Shown piece by piece: positions 53,947 through 62,926 of a stretch of 64,000 bases of DNA. The DNA comes from Myrica gale (lineage: Eukaryota > Streptophyta > Magnoliopsida > Fagales > Myricaceae): contig OZ005607.1 of the NCBI GenBank assembly GCA_963930655.1, positions 14,648,874-14,712,873 of the forward strand, in the 5' to 3' direction. Position numbers and translations under genes: made by a program. The notes beneath the pieces are model-generated. The model was not told the DNA's origin. It worked only from the letters and a program-made list of their open reading frames with translations, and ran no database searches. Every line of letters starts with the position of its first letter. Position 1 is the first letter of the stretch.

Positions 53947-54686
53947 TCACATATCGGTCCAAGGAGGAATTTTCCATTCAATTACATCTCCAGAGAAACC
54001 TAAACATACGTCACAATAAAAGAATTCCTTGTTCGCATAGCAGGTATCACAGAAATAGCGTCTGTAGGTGGTCCACCATTCTGTAAACGACGCTGGTTGG
54101 CCTGCTTCTTAAGGAATGTACATATAATCTTGTTCACGACACTCCATTCTTTCCTTCAATCTGTATTGATGTAGCTTGGTGCATCCCCATCTGGCTATCA
54201 CCCAGTCTATAACGGCGTTACCTACGACTCCCATTTGCTTCTTCGTTAGTTGTTCCCTAAGCTCTGCTATTATGGTAGTAACAGTTCGTCGTGCATCTCC
54301 TCCTTGGTGGTAATAGGCCAAGGTGATGAGATACTTGGCCCTCGTGTTTTCTCCTTTTGCCGAGGTATGGACCTCTCTTAGCCCTTCTTTGTCTGTTGCG
54401 CTCCAGCACATCTTCGCACCACCTCGGATGAAAAGTTCAGGTGGATTTTGGCTCTCATAGCATTTGTCACTTAGAGCCAGCCATGCTTCAGGGGGTATAG
54501 AGGTTGTATATCTTCGAGTTGTAGTCTCCGATATATGACAGATTCATGGGCCGCCTTACTTAATTTTTTTGACACTGTTCAAAGGCTTTCTCATTCTCTT
54601 GGGTTATCATGGATCACCCCGCTTATTACCTCGGCCCAGAGTTCTTCAAGCATGTTTTGGATAGGGTTTAACTTTGATGGTTGCAT
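53947..54686 (-). pseudogene. F-box protein (At2g35280-like) pseudogene 1
   Basis: The minus strand opens at ATG 54686-54684 with a degenerate F-box start (LEELWAEVISGVIHD), then stops near 54590-54575. Later pieces give ESVIYRRLQLEDIQP, PPEAWLALSDKCYESQNPPE, a Sel1-like helical stretch (GLREVHTSAKGENTRAKYLI) and LREQLTKKQMG. After one stop (about 54110) comes a Cys-rich tail, YFCDTCYANKEFFYCDVC, ending WTDM at 53947. This domain order (F-box, helical repeat region, CXXC-rich C-terminus) is that of a plant F-box subfamily that recruits targets to SCF ubiquitin ligases. At least three in-frame stops and a frameshift make it inactive. The family call is from memory of domain layout. Confidence 0.55.
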
Positions 54687-54866
54687 TTTTGGCTCTCTGG
54701 TTGTCTCTCCTTCTGTTGAGATGGTCCCCCCCTTTATATCTGCATATTTTGATGGTTATTTGAAAAAAGAAATGTTTCGATTGATCATGTGTCATCCCTC
54801 TATTTCTTAAGCGCCATGTTTCCTCTTATTCCGTACTTTTCGGCGTTTGGTGTTTCTACTACTTAT

Positions 54867-55355
54867 TGTCTGCAAGTGACATGTGGACACTATCAAATAT
54901 CTGGATGATCGTTGGAGGTAGCGTGCCTTCCTTTCCTTTGTCTTGAGCAGCAGTTTCTAACTTTTGACCCTCCAGTTGCTTTATTGTCTGCAGATGACAC
55001 ATAGCCAATGTAAATCTTCCGGCGATTGTTGGAACTAACGTGCATCATTTCATCGTGCTTTGGGCAGTCCATTGCATTTAATGCAGCAACCTCCAACTCT
55101 TGACACTTTGGCTGGTTATCGTCTGGGGATGACACGTGGTCAATGTTAGTCTCTCGGCGATTGTTGGAACTGACGTGCATCATTTCGTCGTGCTTTGGTA
55201 GTCCATTGCATTTAATGCGGCAGTCTTCGGCTGATTATTGTCTGGGGATGACAAGGGGTCAATGTTAGCCTCCTGACGACTGATGGAACCAACGAGCTTC
55301 AATTCGTCGTGCTTTGGGTAGTCCGTTACATTTAATGTGGCAGCTTTACGATGTC
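54867..55355. repeat. Four tandem copies of a ~120-135-bp unit
   Basis: Copies begin near 54867, 54984, 55119 and 55238. Shared phrases are TTGTCTGNGGATGACAC, GGCGATTGTTGGAAC, CGTGCATCATTTCGTCGTGC and AGTCCATTGCATTTAATGCR. The third copy contains GACACGTGG, a G-box-type core. It lies between two F-box pseudogenes and has no coding role. Confidence 0.75.
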
Positions 55356-55429
55356 CGACGATTCAAGCCTATCTACGCCAAATCGGCTTTATTTGGACAG
55401 GTGTTACCAAATACGGTTTCTGTTTCTCG

Positions 55430-55496
55430 ACCCTTTGACTTTGGATTAGTTGGTTCTACTTCTCGATGGGGGTCAAGGGACATAACTCAGCGGTAG
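55430..55496 (+). other. Probable plastid DNA fragment with a truncated trnV-GAC start
   Basis: CCCTTTGACTTTGGATTAGT, then TCTCGATGGGGGTCAAGGGA and CATAACTCAGCGGTAG, resemble the plastid sequence leading into trnV-GAC. The tRNA-like part stops after the D-arm at about 55496, where unrelated sequence follows. The match is from memory, so this is a probable nuclear plastid insertion, not a functional tRNA. Confidence 0.5.
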
Positions 55497-55702
55497 TGTT
55501 CCCATCATCAACAATGTGCAGCTACTGTCTTGTTGGTTTATTTTTGGCAATTTTATCCTTTTGATCGGATTGTAACCCTCTGATTTGATTTTAAATGAGA
55601 TATCTTATTTCAAACCATGCAACCCATAAAAAGAACTTTTATAAGATAAAATTTTAATTTCATTAATCAATGAAAATGAAAGAAAACATCTGGACCGGGT
55701 CA

Positions 55703-56369
55703 TTACCTTAACATGTATTCGTGAATATGTTTGAACACCCAATTCACATAACATGTTTTACAAATGTCTCTTGTTTGGCCTTTTCTCCCGCGGTCCTCCA
55801 TGAAGGGTGGATTGTAGCCAGCTGGACAGGGGATATAATTTTTCAAGTGGAAAATCATTCCTCCATATCCGATGTGGTGTGTTAGCTAGCCCATCATCGT
55901 CTTCGTCAGCACTCTCATTCCTTTTCTCTCAAGCTGCATCCTTATGCTCCAGACCATATCTCGAGCTTGCTGAAGAAATATTTCTTCCTCTACAGAATGG
56001 TAAAGAATTGCCAGGAAGTATCGGGTGCTTTGTGCCCATCTGAAGCTACTCCTTTCAGCTTGTCGATGGCTTCGAGGGTAGCCCCTTCTTCACAGAGTTG
56101 TCGGGCTATCTCTATGAAGACTTTGTGAGGATTTCTCACTTCTCAGTAATGTCGTTTAAGTCGATCCAAATGTCGGTTGGCAGCTAGGGGGTTGAATAGT
56201 TTTCAAGATTCATCCTCTTTTAGGACAAATTGTTTGAAGCTGCATGATAAAACTCTCGAGACACCAGCTTAAACTGTTTCCAATCATCTGCATTTTGCTT
56301 TGCCACATAACTGGCAATGATGGTGAGGATATCGAGAGGAAGGTAAGGAAGCTGATCAACTTCGCCCAT
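55703..56369 (-). pseudogene. F-box protein pseudogene 2
   Basis: From ATG 56369-56367 the minus strand reads MGEVDQLPYLPLDILTIIAS and KQFKLVSREFYHAASN, a clear F-box. Stops follow, then LFNPLAANRHLDRLKRHY, NPHKVFIEIARQLCEEGA and DKLKGVASDGHKAPDTSWQF from a helical repeat region. A Cys-rich end (CPAGYNPPFMEDRGRKGQ, DICKTCYVNWVFKHIHEY) is in a different frame, with stop at 55703. The architecture equals pseudogene 1, 1 kb downstream on the same strand, but the sequences are diverged, suggesting an old tandem family. Several stops and frameshifts are present. Confidence 0.6.
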
Positions 56370-56477
56370 TTTGTTGGAGTAGCTTTTTTGCTTTTTCCAT
56401 CCATTGTTGTATGTCTATCCTTTTATAGACGTTGCTACCGATGTGTCCGTTAGATCGTGGCCTTCATGGGCATGTAC

Positions 56478-57680
56478 TGTTGGCTTTTGTGCACAATCGA
56501 GATTTTGATGATTTCAATAAATGGATAAGTTTACAAAATGGACATCTTCAAAGACAAAGGAAACTTGACGAAAAGAGTCAAACCTTGAAGAAAGAAGAAC
56601 AAGAAGATGCAAGGAGCTTAAAGTGAAGATTCAAGACCTTAGGGTATAATCCTTGTAACTCTTTATTTCACATTTGACAAGGATTTGAATCACGCACTTG
56701 CATATCTTTCAAAATGTGCATAAACCTTTTTAAGTATTATTTGAATGATTACAATGTTTTTATAGGTTTCAAAAACATCCCAATCAAACCTCTAAACCTT
56801 CATATACTTATGGGAAGTATGTCTTCAAAATTGGGTGTTTAAAAGTGGTCAAAAATCTTGTTTTTAAAAGAACCGGATAATGCTTAAGTTGAGGAGGTCG
56901 ACCGGCTGTTCAATCGGTCTACCGGTACTTCGACCGCCTCATGTAGCGGTCGACCGGTTGCTTTTATAAAAGTGTCGTTGAGCTTCTGACAATATGAACG
57001 TTAGATTATCGGTAACTTGAAGCGGTCGACCAGTTCATGTAGCGGTCGACCGGCTCGTTTTAGCAAAAACTCCCAACGGCTATAAACGGCTAGTTTTCAT
57101 ATGTGGCCTATAAATACACTTTCATTTCGTCTAAACCTTCATATTCTATATTTCTACTACTTGAGAAATATTCTAAACCTTCATATTCTATATTTCTCAC
57201 AGCATTCACACAAAACACACTTCATTTCCAATAGAGGTGTTTCCTTTAGTGAGGTTGTTCACTAAAGAAGAAGCTTAGAGAGGGTATATCTCAAGCTTGG
57301 TTGGGTTGTGAGTGGTAAGCCCGAAAAACCACTTGGGAGGGTTTGAGTGTTGATCCCGGCAAAACACTTGTACGATTCACTAGCACCCGGAAGCTAGTGT
57401 GTAAAAGCTATTGGAAGATAGTGGAAAACCTAAAGGCTCGGTGAAGGAGCTTGAGGGGTGGATGTAGGCGGATTTGCCGAACCACCTAAAAAATCACGTG
57501 TTTGCTTTCTCTATACTTACTCTTTACATTTAGCACTTACATACTTGTTATATCATTATACTTGTGCTAAATTAGTATTTACTTTGCAAACACGGTTTTG
57601 GGGGGTTAATATCGAAAAGTTTAGAAAAACAATTAACCCCCCCTCTTGGGTTGCCTTAATCCTGAAATCTAGGACTCACG
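56478..57680 (+). mobile_element. Solo LTR of a copia-type family, TSD TGTAC
   Basis: Starts TGTTGGCTTTTGTGC and ends CTAGGACTCACG, flanked by TGTAC on both sides (56473-56477 and 57681-57685). The expected final CA is CG, a likely point mutation. It contains GGTCGACCGG motifs (56898-57055), a TATA box (57109-57116) and the copia-type CCCCCCCTCTTGGG near its end. A second, minus-strand copy of this family lies at 62245-62926. The chance ORF at 57458-57793 crosses its end and is not a gene. Confidence 0.85.
56897..57056 (+). promoter_or_regulatory. GGTCGACCGG motif cluster, 20-bp spacing, before the TATA box
   Basis: GGTCGACCGG and one-base variants (GGTCTACCGG, TTCGACCG, GGTCGACCAG) occur in three neighbouring pairs. 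Starts within each pair are 20 bp apart, and the cluster lies 55-210 bp before the TATA box at 57109. This is the layout of the GTGTCGACAC arrays with a different palindrome sharing the GTCGAC core. Confidence 0.65.
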
Positions 57681-57685
57681 TGTAC

Positions 57686-58203
57686 TGGGCATCAATGTGG
57701 CTTTATTTCCGAGTTTATTTCGACATGTTCTTAAATTTTCCTGAGAAAACGCTTCGTTTACCTTCCACGATGATGGGCACTTCGGTAATTTAGCATTATT
57801 ACCAACTTTTCTGCAGACTTTGTGACTCTTCCGATTCATGCCATCGTGGTTTGGTGGGAGTCGTTTTGGGATTTTTAGAAAATCTCTGATGTGTCATATC
57901 CCGTACCTGGCTTTCATATGATTTCGTCTTTTTCCTTGCACTGACTGTACTGTTAGTGTTGCCATTCCTCGCGACTGTTCAGTCGTAGTTTTAATTGACG
58001 TCTTTTCGAGCTCCTCAAGGAATCTTTTGAAACAGAGTGTCTTCATTGTCGGCATTTCGGCCATTTGATCCTCTCTATTTAGGGTTGCTTTCTCAGCTTA
58101 TTAGCCCTTACACCTTTTCTTCTTTTCCACTCTGTCCTTCCTTTTCTCTACTTCTCTCGCTTTCTTGCCTTCTCTCTTCTGCTTGTTTTCTTGCCTTCAT
58201 ACA
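57686..58203 (+). other. Flank between solo LTR and Tat antisense ORF
   Basis: No ORF of note. A CT-rich leader with a TATTTAGGG run (58076-58084) precedes the ATG at 58204 and could be a promoter and 5' UTR for the following ORF. This is weak. Confidence 0.3.
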
Positions 58204-60458
58204 ATGGCCGATATTGGAACATCTTCGGGTGGTGCTGCTAAAGCTGCAAAGGTTCTAGAGAGGCGCGAAGGCAACTGGGGCCCTGCAAGATGAAGCAGAC
58301 GAACATCAACTCATTTCATGTTGAGTACCGTTTTCCATCAGGGACTCGTTTTCGCCTTCCATCTCCCAGGGAGACGCCTTATACTAGGGGAGCCATGGGG
58401 AAGATATGCCTCTTTCGAGGCTCTGTTGAAATGTGGGTAAGATTTCCTCTTCCCTTAAGTGTTATCAATGGTTAGAGGGTTTTGTTGGGATGTGTTGTAT
58501 TGTGGCCCATGTATCTTGGGCAAGATTGTCAACTGACTTTGAGGGAATTTTTGTGGTTATATACCCCCATTTTTTCTTCCCATACTAACCAATTTTGGTA
58601 CTTTCACCCTCGTAATCGAAGGGCCTCTTTGGTTGCTCATTATCCTGATAATAATAAGGTGGCATGAGCATTTTATCTTCATATCTAGTGTTGGATGGGA
58701 ATGTTTTCCCAATGAGACTTTGCAGAGTGAGTCTTCCTTCTGCTGGGTGTTTGGCTCTGTTCCATAGTGTCATAAGAGAGAGGTCCCGAGCCTTAGTCGT
58801 GATGAAGATATTCCATTGTTGATGTTGGTTCTATAGACCGGACCACCCTTCTTACTAAGGAAAACGTTGAGGATATTCTTGGCTATGCTCAACTTAAACC
58901 TTCCGGTAGGATGAGTTCTTCTCCCAAGGTTAAGAAGGGCTCCCGTGACCGTTCTCCGCAAGATGAGTCCAGGAACGGTTCTTCTCGCCTTTCTTTGGGT
59001 GATGCCCCTTCTAAACATAAGCATTCTCTCGAGGCCGAGGGTTCTTCCCAATGTTTCTCTTCCAAGAAAAGAAAGATGTCTCCTCCCGTTGGTTTTGATG
59101 CCGAGGAGGAGGAAGGTGAGGTTCCTTTAGCCTGTAAATCTTGAAAGCACAAGACAAACAGTGGTGATTTCTTGTTTGTAGGTTCTAAGAATGTCCCCGT
59201 ATGTTTAGCTCTATCTCTGGGGTTTATATAGAGGTGATGGATCCCGAGGTGAGGGATATTCCTGGGGTAGGGGTTCCCTCTTTTAGCCTTGCACCGGCGG
59301 GTCTCTCTCCTGCTCCTGGTGGGACATCCCTACCTTTCTAGGGATATCTGGTAGGGGCTTCTTGCCAACTTGCTGTGCCGACATTCGACTTGCCCGAAAC
59401 TCTCGTAGTGGATCCTTCACGTGATCTCCCCATCGGTGGAAGTACCTTCTTCGCAGCAGTCTAGTGTGCTTGGGGTTTCCACCGTTGGTGGTTCGGACGT
59501 CTCAGGGTCTGCACTAGCTGGTGAACCTAGTGCGCCAGTGGCCGATGTTGCTGGTGGGTCTGAGTTGCCTCTAGTCCCTTCGACTAAGGGCAAAGAACAT
59601 GTTGTCTACCCTTTAGTCTCAGACGGTTCTGAGGAGTCTGACTCTCTGCCTCCACCTCCTGTTGAACCAGCTTGGCGTTCGACGCCATATGCTCAGCCGT
59701 TATTGGTTGAGGAACTGATGACCCAGTCTCTTCCTATACCTCGATACATTAAGGTTGATCAAATAGTGCTGCATATGTCTCATGGATTAACGATGTTAGC
59801 TACCCTTGATGCTTCTGAACTGGCACATGATTCAGAGTTTGAATCAACCCAGACTAGGTTGCGTGGGCTTGAGATTGAGTTGGCAGCTTAAAAGTTTTCT
59901 GAGCTGTGGACTGTAACTCGTTGTGTTGACTCTCAATCTTAGATATTTGAGGCTAAGGTGAAAAACCTAGAGGACAAAATTGCTTCTTGGGATACTGTTG
60001 CTGAGTTGCTGCGAGAGCTTGAAGGTTTCGAGTAGAAGCGTCTTGGCCTCAATTCTCAACATACCTAAGACAAAGGCGAGTTATATCAACGCTTCATGGA
60101 TTACTGCGCAACCTCGTAGAGGAGAAAAGAGACACTGCGAGCTGAACTTATGGTGGCTCGTCTTCAAATTGGCAAGGCCAATGATTCTCTTGCCACATAG
60201 AGGAAGCCGGCGGAGACGGATCATGCTGCCTTTGGTCTTAGGATTCAGTAGTTGTCAGCCAGTTTGGCTTATCTCGAGGATCCTAAGGTCTTGATATGTA
60301 AAAGTATCGGTGCGGCTGTCGCTCATTTTCAGTTGGCTTATGAGCTAGAAGGGAGTCGCTTCAAGGTGATCAAGAAGAATCATAAGCAAACGATCTATGA
60401 TGAGCTTGTTGAGTGCATGGGACTTCATTTTCCCAACCCTCATCCTCCAGAGGATTAG
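58204..60458 (+). pseudogene. Tat-type gypsy antisense ORF (putative gypsy type transposon domain)
   Basis: Opens with MADIGTSSGG, then frameshifts near 58290 to a frame with VEYRFPSGTRFRLPSPRETP and MWVRFPLPLSVI, followed by LTLREFLWLYTP and NQFWYFHPRNRRASLVAHYP. These match the pattern of the plant family called putative gypsy type transposon. Further frames give a Lys/Ser-rich middle (58911-59144), an acidic Pro/Ser-rich region (59421-59891) and a coiled-coil C-terminus ending FPNPHPPED (60456). It lies downstream of, and opposite to, the integrase at 61330-62244. This is the placement of the antisense extra ORF of Tat-lineage gypsy elements. Many stops. Confidence 0.65.
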
Positions 60459-60654
60459 GCTTTTGTAGAACTTTTGATTGTTGTTTCAAATTCTATTGTA
60501 TGTGTATACATTTGTAATCTGCTTTCTGCACTTCAAATTTTTTGAATTTGATATTTGACTGTCTTCCTTTCATTGTTTGTGATGGCATTTTGTTATATGT
60601 CTTGAGCTTTGCTTGTTTTCTGTGGTGGTCGTTGTTCTTTGAGCTCGTATTTGG

Positions 60655-61080
60655 GTATGAGTGGGAACTGAGGTTCTCCGAAGTCATTGTTGGTCTTCAG
60701 GATCATCTCGGATGAGGCCGAGAATAGTGGTTCTCCGAGGTAGTTTTAGGGCTTCATCTTGGATACGGCTGGGAACCGGGGTTCACCGATGTCGTCTAAC
60801 GACTTCGTCTTGGATGCGACTAGAAACCGTGGTACTCCGACGTCGTATCAGGTGCGACTGGAAACCGTGCTTCTCTGAGGTCGTCTTAGGCGCGACTGGG
60901 AACCGCGTTTCTCCGAGGTCGTCTTAGGACTTCATTTTGAATGCGACTGGAACTGTGGTTCTCCGATGTCGTCTTAGTACTTCGTCTTGGATGCTACTGG
61001 GAACCGTGGCTTTCCAAGGTTGCCTTAGTAATTTGTCTTACATGCGACTGGGAACAGAAGTTCTCAGAGGTCGTCTTTAT
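60655..61080. repeat. About nine copies of a 30-57-bp tandem repeat
   Basis: A unit around GACTGGGAACCGTGGTTCTC followed by CGAGGTCGTCTTAGGACTTC and TTGGATGC recurs from 60664 to 61050 with irregular length. It lies between the antisense ORF and the integrase end. Tandem arrays in this position are known from Tat/Ogre elements and can seed satellite DNA. The translated plus-strand frames are chance. Confidence 0.8.
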
Positions 61081-61329
61081 AGTTGGTTTGGAACTGCGTT
61101 CCCTTTGATGCGTTTTGGGAGGTGTTTTCCCATGATTGTCATTGTCGTTATTCAACAATTGGTTTTTGGAGAGAACTTTGGATTTTTCATTAATAGTAAA
61201 TAGTAATAAACAAAACATCAAATCATAAGTGTAAACACATGGTTATAGATAAAAGCAAAACGCCTAAGCATAATACTTTCTAAGGTGTATCGAGTTCCAT
61301 GTTTGTAGTTCTTTTCTTTGAAGATCTTT

Positions 61330-62244
61330 CAAATAGTGTGTTCCTGGTCGTTTGGAGCCGACAATACGATATGTGTCGTCCCAATTCAGGTGTAGTTTTC
61401 CTTGTTACGTTTCTTTCGTCCCGAACAACATCTTTTTGAGGACTAAATCTTTAGGAATAAAATGACGTGGTATAACCTTGGCATTGTAGTAGTTCGCGAT
61501 CTTCTGCTTGTATGCTTCCATCTTGAGTCGTGCCTTTTCTCTCATTTCTTTTAGTAGGTTGAGGTCTAGCTTCTTTTTTTCTTCGTTTTTCTCATGGGTG
61601 AAATTCAACACTCGAGTTGAGAGAGTTCCTATTTCAACTGGGATCACTGCCTCGGTTCCATAGGTGAGGGCAAACGGGGTTTCCCCTGTAGATGTGGTGT
61701 TGTATGCCCATAGTACCCCAGGTAGTTCTTCTTTCGATGGACTCTTGTGATCATCGAGTTTCGTTTTGATGATCTTCAGCAGTGATTGGTTTGCCTGTTC
61801 TACTTGTCCATTGGCTTGCAGATAGTATGGAGACGAGTAATTATTCTCGATATTGAGTTCTAAACAAAAGTCAGAGAAGCTTTTATTGTCAAACTATTTG
61901 CCGTTATCGGTGATTATTGCCAGGGGTAACCTGAAGCGACAAACAATGTTCTTCCAGACAAACTTTCGGATGTTTGGTTCGGTGATCTTCGCCAGTGGCT
62001 CAACTTCTTCCCACTTGGTGAAATAGTTGATGGCGACTATTAAAAACTTCAACTATCTTCGTCCCAACGGGAATTGACCGAGGATACCGATTTCCCATTG
62101 CATAAATGGATATGGGGTGCTAACGATCGTCATCTTTTCCGCCGGTGTATTTATGATGTTGGCGAATCTCTGGCACTTATCACATTTTCGTATCATTTCT
62201 TTGGCATCAGCCTGCATGGTAGGCCAGAAGAATCAGGCTCGAAT
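61330..62244 (-). pseudogene. Gypsy (Tat-lineage) integrase remnant
   Basis: On the minus strand, from right to left: IGILGQFPLGRR, IVAINYFTKWEEVEPLAKIT (the catalytic Asp of the usual AIDYFTKW is Asn), LPLAIITDNGK followed by a stop, NNYSSPYYLQANGQVEQANQ (core end with conserved Glu), LPGVLWAYNTTSTGETPFAL, IPVEIGTLSTRVLNF, and a Lys-rich C-terminal domain with PRHFIPKDLVL. It is the 3' end of a pol gene on the minus strand, and upstream pol domains lie beyond the right border or are displaced by the nested LTRs at 62245-64000. Two lesions rule out activity. Confidence 0.8.
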
Positions 62245-62926
62245 TGTAATTCCTAGGATTAAGGCAACCGAAGAGGGGGGGGTAGATTAGGTTTCCAAAC
62301 TTTTTCGAAACTCGCCCTTAAGAAAGTGTTTGCTAGCTACAAGTCTCACAAAGAGAAATAAAATGCAATAAAGGATTAAACACAAGAATATCTATTGCAA
62401 CAGAAATATGCAAATAAACTTAGAACAAGAAACTCGTAGCACAAAGTAAGGAGATAGGGGAAAAAAAGCAAACACAATATTTTTAGGTGGTTCGGAAAAC
62501 CCGCCTATATCCACCCCTCAAGCTCCTTTACCGAGTCTTGAGGATTCTCCATTATGCTCCTTTCGACCAAGGGAAAGGTTTCCTTACACTTGAAGTTAAA
62601 AAACACCTCTTCAAGCCTCAAGAACGAGTTTGAGAACAAACCTCTCCAACTCCTTATTTCGATGAACAACCCTCACCGAAAGGAAACAAGATAATCACTC
62701 TCTTAGAAGTGTATAAGAATTAACAAAAATTCCCATTAAAACTTCATTGATGGAGTAAATGTTACAATGAGAAATTTCTATCTCTTAGGCTTCACATAAT
62801 AACAAGGATGTGAAAGTGATGATTATGTGTGAATGATGATAGAAAATGATTCAAAAGTTTTTGATGACTCTTAGCCTTAGCAAAATGATATTAATCATTC
62901 AACAAGCATTTAAAAGGCTTAGGGGT
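62245..62926 (-). mobile_element. Copia-type LTR (same family as 56478-57680), minus strand, interrupted
   Basis: On the plus strand it starts TGTAATTCCTAGGATTAAGG, the reverse complement of the 57640-57680 LTR end. The block CACCCCTCAAGCTCC with GGTGGTTCGGAAAACCCGCC mirrors the K-type LTR leader near 57440-57490. It is inserted in the gypsy integrase and is itself interrupted at 62926 by the next element. The remaining LTR lies outside the window. Confidence 0.7.

Noticed and set aside
54535..54810. Plus-strand 91-codon ORF
   Set aside because: It is the antisense shadow of the F-box pseudogene start on the minus strand.
55460..55496. A functional tRNA-Val gene
   Set aside because: Only the 5' part up to the D-arm is present. 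The anticodon and acceptor 3' half are absent.
58204..60458. Functional host gene
   Set aside because: Frame changes several times, stops are present, and the pattern matches a transposon-associated family.
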